Source of the DNA: Halobaculum sp. XH14 | GTDB lineage: Archaea; Halobacteriota; Halobacteria; Halobacteriales; Haloferacaceae | DNA length: 64,000 nucleotides | Reading direction: 5' to 3' | Assembly (NCBI RefSeq): GCF_032116555.1 | Contig: NZ_CP134949.1 | Coordinates: forward strand, 2,914,001 to 2,978,000 | Shown: in pieces, positions 45,901 through 53,422 of the stretch | How positions within the stretch are numbered: position 1 is the first letter of the stretch | Layout of the letters: every line of letters starts with the position of its first letter | Made by a program: the position numbers and the translations under genes | Notes under the pieces: model-generated | The model's input: the letters and a program-made list of their open reading frames with translations, nothing else | Database searches by the model: none | Told to the model about the DNA's origin: nothing

Positions 45901-46225
45901 CGCACCGACGCTCGTTGACGCCCTCGACTGGGCCGAAGGGCAGGTGGAGACGCCCAACGGCGAGTTCACGGTGGCCTGGGAGCGGACTGACTCCGACCGG
46001 GGATACGAACTCTCCACGACAGTCCCATGGAACACGACCGCAACGGTTCGCCTGCCCGGTGCGGCTGACTCGCTCGTCACCGAGTCCGGCACGCGACTCG
46101 CTGGGACGACCGGTGACGTTCCGGACGGTATCGACGCTGTTCGCCAAGAGGAGGGCGATCTCGTCGTCGAAGTCGGTTCCGGGACGTACCAGTTCGCCGT
46201 TGAATCGGAGCAGCCCTCCCGCTGA
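42935..46225 (+). CDS. Alpha-L-rhamnosidase, glycoside hydrolase family 78
   Basis: A 1096-residue enzyme releasing terminal L-rhamnose. The N-terminal fibronectin/Ig-like region has FSWQA, QTAYRVIVG and LWDSGKV (residues about 30-75). An inserted discoidin-like segment (VQVDLGESRPITRIELHPAS, about 157-300) could bind carbohydrate. The next beta domain has GYGELYANGERVG, then an (alpha/alpha)6 barrel with DCPQRDERFGWTGD at residues 667-680, Glu673 being the likely general acid, and Glu942 in TTMWERW the likely base. A beta-sandwich closes the protein. No Tat or Sec signal is present, so it probably acts on imported rhamnosides. TATA-like box at 42901-42910; nearly leaderless start. Confidence 0.92.
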   Translation: MPSPPRISERPTVIAPKVEYERAPNNVVPSEPRFSWQANADRRGVVQTAYRVIVGRTRDDVVEKRGSLWDSGKVDGSDSTSVVYDGVPLEADSDYYWRVRIWDEDDRPSKWSDLSSFSTALSGEHEWDGEWISYQPGAGDSNGYRSRWHPATKDPEEWVQVDLGESRPITRIELHPASPCDGPETPDGVVVSNVYSIDDDLESGPRGFGFPVRYRIEVSDDETFAQSSVVVDRTEEAQANPGTDSRSFDVNTTARYVRVVATDLYTFDPATPPRDRFGQLRTEFAPEAYGSWQTFALAGLGVYNGGETDVAADRPVTASSSVEREGWGRSNLVDGWYASRTAAASPLFRTDVALDGDVVRARAHVCTLGYGELYANGERVGNEVLNPGWTEYDERALYSTYDLSEHLEAGENALGLWLGRGWFSKNAQGWTGFGSPRALLHLTLEYADGSTRTIGTDESWTATESPIVEHDLYDGERYDARLEQPGWTEPDFDGEWEYATVVEGPDGELTPQRLPPIRVTEQIDPVEVHDHEKGPIFDFGQNLVGWVAINVHGADAGDEITIRHAETLLDDGSLAMGDLRTADATDTYVAADSSRATYRPRFTYHGFRYVQVSNYPGDLSTDDLRAHVVHSDLDRIGSFDCSNTDLRQVQRNAMWGLRGNVHSVLTDCPQRDERFGWTGDNHIAGRSLMFNFDAALFYEKWMNDHADVQSDHGYVADTIPYGYGSTPEDPTWGITQVTIPWHLYRHYGDRGVLKRHYERMRRYVDYWDEQSNDGIIPDKYGKYGDWLAFENADGRRGLPFDLFNSAFHYHTTNLFAKIATTLGNEADAATYRRRAEHIADAINNEFFRADEARYGPGTQASYTVPLFVGLVPDEHVNDVATRLAETVRSDGCKLKTGFLGTRPLLHTLVDHGYEEIAYEVVSQPEQPGWVYMVRQGATTMWERWDSDSRIGSGMNSFNHSPFTFVSEYLYEAIAGLRLGDDPVTDHATVAPTLVDALDWAEGQVETPNGEFTVAWERTDSDRGYELSTTVPWNTTATVRLPGAADSLVTESGTRLAGTTGDVPDGIDAVRQEEGDLVVEVGSGTYQFAVESEQPSR

Positions 46226-46334
46226 CTGCGCCCAAGACACGCCTGAACGATGGTTGTGGGCGATCCGTTCGGATCTTCGAGCCGGATACCCCCTCGCTTT
46301 ATTAGAATCCATCTCTCGTGTCTATCCGTCTGTC

Positions 46335-47636
46335 ATGAGCGAACAGTATGGACACGAACGCGAGTTCGTTCGAACGTTCTTCACGTCTCCGACCGCGGTG
46401 AAGGGGGAGGACGACTCCGCCAAGATGATCCGCAGCGCGGCCGGACTCCGCGGGCTCCAGGCCCCCGACGTCTGGGTCCCCGACAACGAGGACGCGACCG
46501 CGCCCGCCATGCGTGAGGAGGGCGTCGAGAACATCGTCGAGGTCGTCGCCGAGCACGGTGCCGAGTTCCCCGGCGAGATCCACCCCCGCGTCGTCTGGCA
46601 CCGCGACAGCCCCACCACGCGTCACTCGGGGTTCCAGCAGATCATGGAGATCGCCGACCCCGACAACGGCGCGGTCGAGCACGTCGACGGGTTCGTCATT
46701 CCGGAAGTGGGTGACGTCGACGACTGGAAGAAGGCCGACGAGTTCCTCACCATCGTCGAGACCGAGCACGGACTGGAGGAGGGGAGCCTCTCGATGTCCG
46801 TGATCGTCGAGAGCGGCGAGGCCGAACTCGCCATGGCCGACCTCCGCGAGGAGATGGGCAAGCCCTCGAACAATCTCGAACGGCTGTTCATGCTCGTCGA
46901 CGGCGAGGTCGACTACACCAAGGACATGCGGGCGATGACGCCGACCGGCGAACTGCCGCCCTGGCCCGAACTCCGGCACAACACCTCCCGCGGTGCCAGC
47001 GCCGCCGGCCTGATCGCCGTGGACGGCCCGTACGACGACATCCGCGACGTCGAGGGCTATCGCGACCGGATGCGGGACAATCGGGCCAAGGGGATGACCG
47101 GCATCTGGTCGCTGACGCCCACACAGGTCGAAGTGGCGAACACCGACCCGCTCCCGCCGACAACCGGAAGCTGGCTGCTCTCGGTCGGGGACGACGAGGT
47201 CGACCTCCCCGCCGAGGGCGACCGGGCCGTCTACGACGGCGAGGACCTCTCGCTGGCGGAGACCGACGACGGGTACGTCCTGGGTGTCGACGGCGACGAG
47301 CACGAACTGGACGCCGACGGCCTGCACGAGGAACTGCTCGACCGCATCTCGTACGTGCCGAGCATGGACGACATCGTCGACTCGATGGAGGAGTTCGAGG
47401 CCGCAAAGGAGGCGGGCAGGGGCGCGATCGCCATGACCCAGTCCACGACGCTCGTCCTCGACGGCGTCGAGGTGGCGTTCAGCACGGATCGGATGTGGGA
47501 CGAGGCGACCTACCAGGCGGCCCAGACGCCGATCACGCTGTTCCAGGACGTCTACGAGCACCGACCCGACCAGCACGCGGAACTCGAGGAGATGTACGGC
47601 CCCGACGTCGTCCAACGGGCGAGGAACCTCGGATAG
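46335..47636 (+). CDS. aceB: Malate synthase, haloarchaeal type
   Basis: A 433-residue protein matching in length and sequence the atypical short malate synthase of haloarchaea, which condenses glyoxylate and acetyl-CoA to malate and CoA. Recognisable blocks are VRTFFTSPTAVKGEDDSAKM, VWVPDNEDATAPAM and SLSMSVIVESGEAELAMAD. The frame is open upstream into the rhamnosidase gene, but the ATG at 46335 lies about 34 bases after a CTTTATTAG TATA-like box. No isocitrate lyase is in the window. Its neighbour is a glycolate/D-lactate oxidase, so glyoxylate is more likely to come from glycolate. Codon GC is higher than in neighbours, suggesting a core-type gene. Confidence 0.9.
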   Translation: MSEQYGHEREFVRTFFTSPTAVKGEDDSAKMIRSAAGLRGLQAPDVWVPDNEDATAPAMREEGVENIVEVVAEHGAEFPGEIHPRVVWHRDSPTTRHSGFQQIMEIADPDNGAVEHVDGFVIPEVGDVDDWKKADEFLTIVETEHGLEEGSLSMSVIVESGEAELAMADLREEMGKPSNNLERLFMLVDGEVDYTKDMRAMTPTGELPPWPELRHNTSRGASAAGLIAVDGPYDDIRDVEGYRDRMRDNRAKGMTGIWSLTPTQVEVANTDPLPPTTGSWLLSVGDDEVDLPAEGDRAVYDGEDLSLAETDDGYVLGVDGDEHELDADGLHEELLDRISYVPSMDDIVDSMEEFEAAKEAGRGAIAMTQSTTLVLDGVEVAFSTDRMWDEATYQAAQTPITLFQDVYEHRPDQHAELEEMYGPDVVQRARNLG

Positions 47637-47687
47637 TTCCGTCCCCGGGAGGCGATGCCGGTCCGCTCGACGATCAGCAAGTCGGTA

Positions 47688-50600
47688 TCAAACGATCGCT
47701 TCGTGAACCTTCTCGATGGGATGAGACACGCGCTCACCGTATCGGTCGTCGAGTTGTGTCCGACATGATGCCCCCGGTGCCACGACGCTCTCACCCGGAC
47801 TTCGGTCCACCTGGTCGTACAGGATCCGTCCGATGGCCTTCGAGAGGTCGTAGTGTTCGGCCTCGTATCCGAAGGAGCCAGCCATGCCACAACAGCTGGA
47901 GTCGAGGGAGTCGACTTCGTATCCGACCGCCCGTAACACCGCTGCGGTGTGGTGGTCGCGGTTCAACGCCGACTGGTTGCAGTGGCCATGGTACGTGAGG
48001 TGTTCTCCGGACACACGGAACTCGATCTCGTCGTACACTCGATACGTGTTCAGGTACTCACATATCCCGTAGGCGTTCGCGGAGACGGTCCGAACGTCCC
48101 CGCCGGAGAGTAGGTCGAGATACTCGTCCTGGAACATCGCCGCATCCGACGGCTCGACGAAGACGACCGACCATCCATCCTCGAGGAAGGGTGCCAGCGC
48201 GTCGACGTTAGTCGACGCCCGGTCGCGAGCCTCGTCCAAGAGACCCATCGAGAACGCCGCTCTTCCGCTCGGTTCGACTTCACTGGGAGCGAGGACTCGA
48301 ACGTGGACGTTTGCCTCCTCGAGGACGTCCACGGCGGCCTTTCCGGGTTCGGGGTAGCTGTAGTTCGTGTACGTGTCCGGAAACAGGAGGACTTTGTCGC
48401 TCGAGGCATCGATCGAGACACGGTTCTCGCGGGACCGCGCCCAGTCGACGAATGTCTCTCGCCGAAACGTGGGCGTATCGCGCTCGGCTGCGATACCGAA
48501 CAGCCGTTCTCCGAGGAAGTCGGCACCGGGAAGCTGTTGCATCCAGTTCGAGAGCGGCGCGAGGTTGCTTCCGATGGCACTGACTCGGTCGACGTTGGCA
48601 AACAGTCGCTCGCGAACCGTGCGTCCCGCCTCCTGATGGTATTCGTGTTTCACTTCAGCCTTGAGTTTCGCCAGGTCGACACCGGTGGGGCAGTCGCTCT
48701 TACAGCCCTTACAGCCCACGCAGAGGTCCAGGACCTCCGTCTGGAATCGTTCGGAGTACAGTTCCGATTCAGGGAGTTCCCCACTGATCGCAGCGCGGAG
48801 AAGGTTCGCCCGGCCACGCGTCGTCTGGATCTCCTCGTTGGATGCACGGTAGGTCGGGCACATGACGTCGCTACCCGTCTGGCGACACGTCCCGCATCCG
48901 TTGCAAAGTTCGACGAGATCGGAGAACCCACCTTCGTCGGTGAAATCGAGCGTCGTCTGTGGCTCAAGCGACTGATAGTCCGCGCCATACCGGAGGTTCT
49001 CGCGCATGTCGGCACCGACGCCACGTTCGGAGTCCGGCCCGATGTCATCCGGCCCGTCGCGGTAGACGACGTTACCAGGATGCATGTCCCATCCGGGATC
49101 GAAGGCTGTCTTGACCGCCTTGAACGCTGCCCAGAGATCTTCACCGTACATCTTGGGATTGAATTCGGTGCGAGCCATCCCGTCGCCGTGTTCGCCCGAG
49201 AACGCACCGTGGTGTTCGAGTACCAGGTCAGTCACGTCTTCGGTGATCGAGTGCATCGTCTCGATGCCCGCCTCCGTCTTCAAGTTCAGAACGGGGCGGA
49301 TGTGAAGCGTTCCCGACCCAGCGTGGGCGAAGTAGGCAGCCGAGGTACCGTGGGTGTCGAGGACGGCTTCGAACTTCTCGACGTACTCGGCCAATTCGGC
49401 CGGCGGGACCGTCGCATCTTCGATAAACGGGTACGGCTTTGGGTCCCCTTCGAGTGACATGAGTAGAGGGATGGCCGCTTTTCGCAATTTCCAGATGTCG
49501 GCCTGGTCCTCGTCGGTGTACGCTTCGACGACATCGAACGCGTTACCGTCATCGAGAAACCGTTCGTTGGTCGCGGCGATGGCCGCCTCGAAATCGTCGT
49601 GGAGTTCCGAGTCGTACTCGAGCATCAAGGCGGCCGCCGTTCCTTCAGGTAGGGGTTCGACGTACTCGGCATACCCGTCCGACTCGGAGGCGAGCCGGAA
49701 GACCTCATCGTCCATCAGTTCGACGGCGCTGACGTCGTACTCCAGGGCGACCGGAACCGCCTGCATCGCCTTGACCAGATCGTCGAAACAGTACAAAGCG
49801 AGCGTCGTCGCCTCGGGCACGGTCACCAGTGAGATCTCGGCTTCGACGATGACGCCCAGCGTGCCTTCTGCGCCGACGAACAGTTTCGCGAGGTTGATCA
49901 CCTGCTCGCCGTCTTCGTTCTCGTAGATCACCCGGTCGAGATTGTAGCCGGACACGCGGCGTTTGAGTTCGGGGTAGCGTTCGGCGATCTCTTCTTCATT
50001 GTCCTCGACAAGTTGGCGAACGGTCTCGTACACGTTGGCCTCACGGTCGTCTTTCCCGACGATGTGGTCGTATTCCTCGCTATCGATGACGACCTCACGG
50101 GCGTGGAGGAGGGTACCGTCGGAGAGCACGGCCTTCACTTCTTCCGTATACGCGTCGGTGATGCCATAGCGCACGGAGTGTGCACCGGTCGAGTTGTTGC
50201 CGATGCCGCCACCGACGGTCGCACGATTCGACGAGGCGGGGTCCGGCGCGAACTGTAGTCCGTGCTCGGCCAGCACCGCGTCGAGGTCGTCCTGGACGAC
50301 GCCCGGTTGGATCCTCGCTCGCTGCTCGTCGGGGCGAACGTCGAGCACCTCGTTCATGTGTCTGGACATATCAAGGATGACACAACCCGGGCCGACAGCC
50401 TGACCCCCGAGAGATGACCCCGTTCCCCTTGGCATCACCGGGACATCGTGGTCCGTCGCTACCTCGACTGCCGTCTGCACGTCCTCGACCGAGGTGGGAT
50501 AGACGACGCCGGCGGGCCGAGACTGGTAAATGCTGCCGTCCGTGGCGTAGAGAATTTGTGCGTATTCGTCGAAGCGAACGTCACCGGCAACTGCGGCTCC

Positions 50601-50720
50601 GAGGTCAGTCGCGAGCGCCCGATACTCCGGAACGACATCGTCGACTTCACGATCGAGATCTGAAGGATTGGCCGGCGATTCTACTGGCTGTACCGACGGC
50701 TCTCGCTCTTGGGCGCCCAT
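47688..50720 (-). CDS. Fused FAD/Fe-S oxidase: glycolate or D-lactate dehydrogenase (GlcD-GlcF type)
   Basis: A 1010-residue protein. Residues about 60-290 form the FAD-binding PCMH domain (MPRGTGSSLGGQAVGPG; TVGGGIGNNSTGAHS), about 300-560 the FAD-oxidase C-terminal domain with the SGEHGDGMARTEF block, then two 4Fe-4S motifs (CNGCGTC from Cys606 and CVGCKGCKSDCP from Cys667) and C-terminal CCG domains (SCCGMAG with Cys943-Cys944). This combines GlcD and GlcF in one chain and would pass electrons to the membrane quinone pool. Convergent with malate synthase, it would turn glycolate into glyoxylate. D-lactate is the main alternative substrate. Confidence 0.85.
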   Translation of the reverse strand: MGAQEREPSVQPVESPANPSDLDREVDDVVPEYRALATDLGAAVAGDVRFDEYAQILYATDGSIYQSRPAGVVYPTSVEDVQTAVEVATDHDVPVMPRGTGSSLGGQAVGPGCVILDMSRHMNEVLDVRPDEQRARIQPGVVQDDLDAVLAEHGLQFAPDPASSNRATVGGGIGNNSTGAHSVRYGITDAYTEEVKAVLSDGTLLHAREVVIDSEEYDHIVGKDDREANVYETVRQLVEDNEEEIAERYPELKRRVSGYNLDRVIYENEDGEQVINLAKLFVGAEGTLGVIVEAEISLVTVPEATTLALYCFDDLVKAMQAVPVALEYDVSAVELMDDEVFRLASESDGYAEYVEPLPEGTAAALMLEYDSELHDDFEAAIAATNERFLDDGNAFDVVEAYTDEDQADIWKLRKAAIPLLMSLEGDPKPYPFIEDATVPPAELAEYVEKFEAVLDTHGTSAAYFAHAGSGTLHIRPVLNLKTEAGIETMHSITEDVTDLVLEHHGAFSGEHGDGMARTEFNPKMYGEDLWAAFKAVKTAFDPGWDMHPGNVVYRDGPDDIGPDSERGVGADMRENLRYGADYQSLEPQTTLDFTDEGGFSDLVELCNGCGTCRQTGSDVMCPTYRASNEEIQTTRGRANLLRAAISGELPESELYSERFQTEVLDLCVGCKGCKSDCPTGVDLAKLKAEVKHEYHQEAGRTVRERLFANVDRVSAIGSNLAPLSNWMQQLPGADFLGERLFGIAAERDTPTFRRETFVDWARSRENRVSIDASSDKVLLFPDTYTNYSYPEPGKAAVDVLEEANVHVRVLAPSEVEPSGRAAFSMGLLDEARDRASTNVDALAPFLEDGWSVVFVEPSDAAMFQDEYLDLLSGGDVRTVSANAYGICEYLNTYRVYDEIEFRVSGEHLTYHGHCNQSALNRDHHTAAVLRAVGYEVDSLDSSCCGMAGSFGYEAEHYDLSKAIGRILYDQVDRSPGESVVAPGASCRTQLDDRYGERVSHPIEKVHEAIV

Positions 50721-50945
50721 ACACTCGATGGCTAACCGAACCTACAAACGCTTTACGATGACATGTGTTCGCTGCTCGGACTGACGGACGGAGAGACGAC
50801 ACCACAGCGTGGTAACCAGATTATCTATGCCCACCGGCCACACTCAGGAGTACGGCCTCCGAACCGGAATGAGCCAGAATCCGGATATGCCGGATGGTAT
50901 CCGTGCGGGAGCGTGTTCTCGGTGTACGTTGCACTTCAAGCACCA

Positions 50946-51480
50946 GTGGAGGCGACGAAGGCTTCCCTCACGATCGTGGAGAATCTTCGGAGATCCGATG
51001 GCTCTGATGGCGCTGAATCGACAGACCGACTCGAGATGCTGTCATGAATCGCCCACGACCACCTTGCAGACGCAAAAAGAGGAGTATTCGGTCAGGGACG
51101 GCGACACGTAGCACGAGCGCACTCGGTTCTTTTAGCTGTAGGAGCCGAACAAAGCTGAGGATTCGAACATTCGAGGTGAGGGAACCGGAGATCGCGGACA
51201 TCACCGGCCGAACGGGCGAACACGCCACCAGCACGATCGAGGAGGACGGCCATTTGGCAATTCTCTCTCAGACCAGCGATTCCCCGAATGAAATCGACGG
51301 AGACGGTCTCGATTGAAGCTGGCTCGAGAGTGTACGAACCACTGACTGCAAAGAGCACTCTGAGGCCGTCGATAAACGGGCGGCCTGCATCGATCCCAGT
51401 CTGTACTACCGGGATAGCAGATGCGACGGAGGACAGAACGCAACGGACCGGTACTGTGAGTCGACTTGCTTGGCGAAACG
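50946..51480 (+). pseudogene. Decayed IclR-family regulator
   Basis: Switching among plus-strand frames recovers an IclR protein in order: VEATKASLTIVENLR (winged helix), TDRLEML, AHDHLADAKRGVFGQG, RSRTKLRIRTFEVREPEIAD, ITGRTGEHATSTIEEDGHL and TVSIEAGSRVYEPLTAKSTL. Stops and shifts separate them. It parallels the intact IclR at 51587 block by block (FEVTKPEIDELAEKTGEHAN there), so it is probably a dead tandem paralogue. Confidence 0.7.
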
Positions 51481-51586
51481 TTCAATCCCGACACCGAAGC
51501 ACCGAGACAGATCGTGTGAGAACGTGCCGGCACTTCAATCCGACATTCCCGGAATGATTTTGCCGGTGGAGTCCAATCGTCGATCA

Positions 51587-52345
51587 ATGTCGAATCAAGT
51601 TCCGATCAAGGCCGCAAAAGTGGCCCACGAGATCGTCGAATTACTCCGCGAACTCGGGGGTGCGCGCGTTTCGGAAGTCGCAGAACAGATGGACATGCCC
51701 ACGAGTACCGCGCATGATTACCTCCGGACGCTCGAACAGGAAGAGTATCTGGTGAAAGAAGGCAGCCTCTATCAGATTAGCACTCGATACCTCCAGCTAG
51801 GGGAACAGGCTCGCCTCCGCCGAAAGGCGTTCGAGGTCACCAAGCCGGAGATAGACGAACTAGCCGAGAAAACCGGTGAGCACGCCAACCTCATGATAGA
51901 AGAGCACGGGCGTGGCGTGTTTCTGTACAAGGCCCGTGGGTCCGTCGCCGTCCAACTCGACACGCACGCGGGTATGCGCGTCCCGCTTCAGACGACGGCG
52001 CTCGGGAAGTCCATGATGGCCCATCGACCGCGCGAAGAAGTGGAGGCTATCCTCGACCGGCACGGCATGCCGAAGGTGACCGAGAGCACGATCACCAGTC
52101 GAGAGGCGCTGTTCGATGAACTCGATCAGATTCGAGAGCGGGGGTACGCATACGATGACGAGGAACGCGTAAAGGGGATGCGTTGCATCGCCGCGCCGAT
52201 CATCGGCGAGAATGAACGCGCGATCGCCGCCGTCAGCGTCTCGGGCCCCAAGAGTCGGATGCGAAAAGAACGGTACACCGAAGAGGTCCCGGAACTGGTC
52301 CTCAGCAGTGCTAACGTTGTCGAGGTGAATCTCACGTATTCGTGA
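51587..52345 (+). CDS. IclR-family transcriptional regulator
   Basis: A 252-residue regulator, the standard IclR length. The winged helix spans about residues 8-70 (PTSTAHDYLRTLEQEEYLV), and the effector domain includes VQLDTHAGMRVPLQTTALGK. The frame extends upstream, but the ATG at 51587 gives the family start and lies about 27 bases after an AT-rich stretch. It precedes the FAH-family hydrolase and lactonase candidate and is the likely regulator of the sugar island. Inducer unknown; a deoxy-sugar acid or keto acid would fit the family. Confidence 0.9.
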   Translation: MSNQVPIKAAKVAHEIVELLRELGGARVSEVAEQMDMPTSTAHDYLRTLEQEEYLVKEGSLYQISTRYLQLGEQARLRRKAFEVTKPEIDELAEKTGEHANLMIEEHGRGVFLYKARGSVAVQLDTHAGMRVPLQTTALGKSMMAHRPREEVEAILDRHGMPKVTESTITSREALFDELDQIRERGYAYDDEERVKGMRCIAAPIIGENERAIAAVSVSGPKSRMRKERYTEEVPELVLSSANVVEVNLTYS

Positions 52346-52458
52346 GTCTTCGGCGGTTGGCGTCGGGATTCGGGCCGATACGCTGCTAGCGTTCGGGATA
52401 CGCTGCTCAGTGAAACACAACAGTTAGGAGGGTGTGGCCTGACCACAGGGAGGAGACG

Positions 52459-53316
52459 ATGCAGTTTGTTCGCTACACCAACGGTAGCAACGCACAATGG
52501 GGCGTTTGTCAGGACGACACGATCGTACCGGTCGCTGGTCTCCGAGAGGAGGTCTCCTACCAGCAGTTGACCGACTCCGGCTTCCTGCGACTCGTCGAGA
52601 ATGCGGTCAAGGCTGCAGGATCGAATTCGGTCGCCGTCGACGAGACCCGGATCCTGACGCCGGTTCCTCGCCCCGGGAAGATCGTCTGTGTGGGACTCAA
52701 CTACCACGACCACGCCACAGAGCAGGACGAGGACGTCCCCGAGCGCCCGCTGTTGTTCGGGAAAGCAAGTACTTCGGTAACCAATCCGAGAGACCCCATC
52801 GTGCACCCGGCGGACCTGGAGCAAGTGGACTACGAGGTCGAGCTCGGCGTTGTGATCGGACGCACTGCGAAGGACGTCTCAGCGAGTGACGCCCGCGACT
52901 ACGTCGCCGGATATACGGCGATAAACGACGTCAGCGGGCGCGATGCCCAGTTCGTCGACGAACAGTTCTACCGCGGGAAGAGTTACGATACGTTCGCACC
53001 AATGGGTCCAAGCCTGGTACCGGACGAGTACCTCGAACCAGACAGCCTTGATGTGGCGTGTCGAGTTAACGGCGAAACGAAACAGTCATCCAACACGAGC
53101 GAATTCATCTTTGCCGTCGACGAGCTCATCGAGTACATTTCCGGGATCACGACGCTGCGTCCCGGAGACGTCATCTCGACGGGAACGCCCGGTGGCGTCG
53201 GGATCTTCCGGGATCCGCCCGAACTCCTGGAACCAGGCGATACCGTCGACGTCGAGATCGAGGGGATCGGGACGTTGCGGAACCCGGTCGTCGCTGAGAG
53301 CGACCCTGGGGTCTGA
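52459..53316 (+). CDS. Fumarylacetoacetate hydrolase (FAH)-family enzyme, diketo-acid hydrolase candidate
   Basis: A 285-residue FAH-fold enzyme. Metal ligands are Glu126 and Glu128 in DYEVELG and Asp157 in AINDVSGRD. His83/His85 in NYHDHA and Lys174 in RGKSYDTF line the expected active site. A purine-rich GGAGGAGA ribosome site precedes the ATG. Members hydrolyse 2,4-diketo acids; in oxidative L-rhamnose and L-fucose pathways, including the haloarchaeal one, such an enzyme splits 2,4-diketo-3-deoxy-rhamnonate to pyruvate and lactate. With the dehydratase at 26549 this is the best role. Ureidoglycolate lyase or catechol-pathway use cannot be excluded. Confidence 0.8.
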   Translation: MQFVRYTNGSNAQWGVCQDDTIVPVAGLREEVSYQQLTDSGFLRLVENAVKAAGSNSVAVDETRILTPVPRPGKIVCVGLNYHDHATEQDEDVPERPLLFGKASTSVTNPRDPIVHPADLEQVDYEVELGVVIGRTAKDVSASDARDYVAGYTAINDVSGRDAQFVDEQFYRGKSYDTFAPMGPSLVPDEYLEPDSLDVACRVNGETKQSSNTSEFIFAVDELIEYISGITTLRPGDVISTGTPGGVGIFRDPPELLEPGDTVDVEIEGIGTLRNPVVAESDPGV

Positions 53317-53422
53317 TCTCGATCCTGGCCCTCCCTGGGTCCGGGGACCCAACTACGCCGGTTTTGAACTCAGACAGTTGTCACACCCCAACGTTTAGTA
53401 GCATATCCTCGGTTCTCCCGTC

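Noticed and set aside
44993-46312. Minus-strand frame (439 codons) opposite the rhamnosidase
   Set aside because: Shadow frame; the GH78 catalytic motifs are on the plus strand.
46302-47615. Long minus-strand frame (437 codons) opposite malate synthase
   Set aside because: Shadow of aceB; repetitive Val/Leu/Arg/His composition and no family features.
48303-49457. Long plus-strand frame (384 codons) opposite the FAD/Fe-S oxidase
   Set aside because: Antisense shadow; the minus strand has all FAD and Fe-S motifs.
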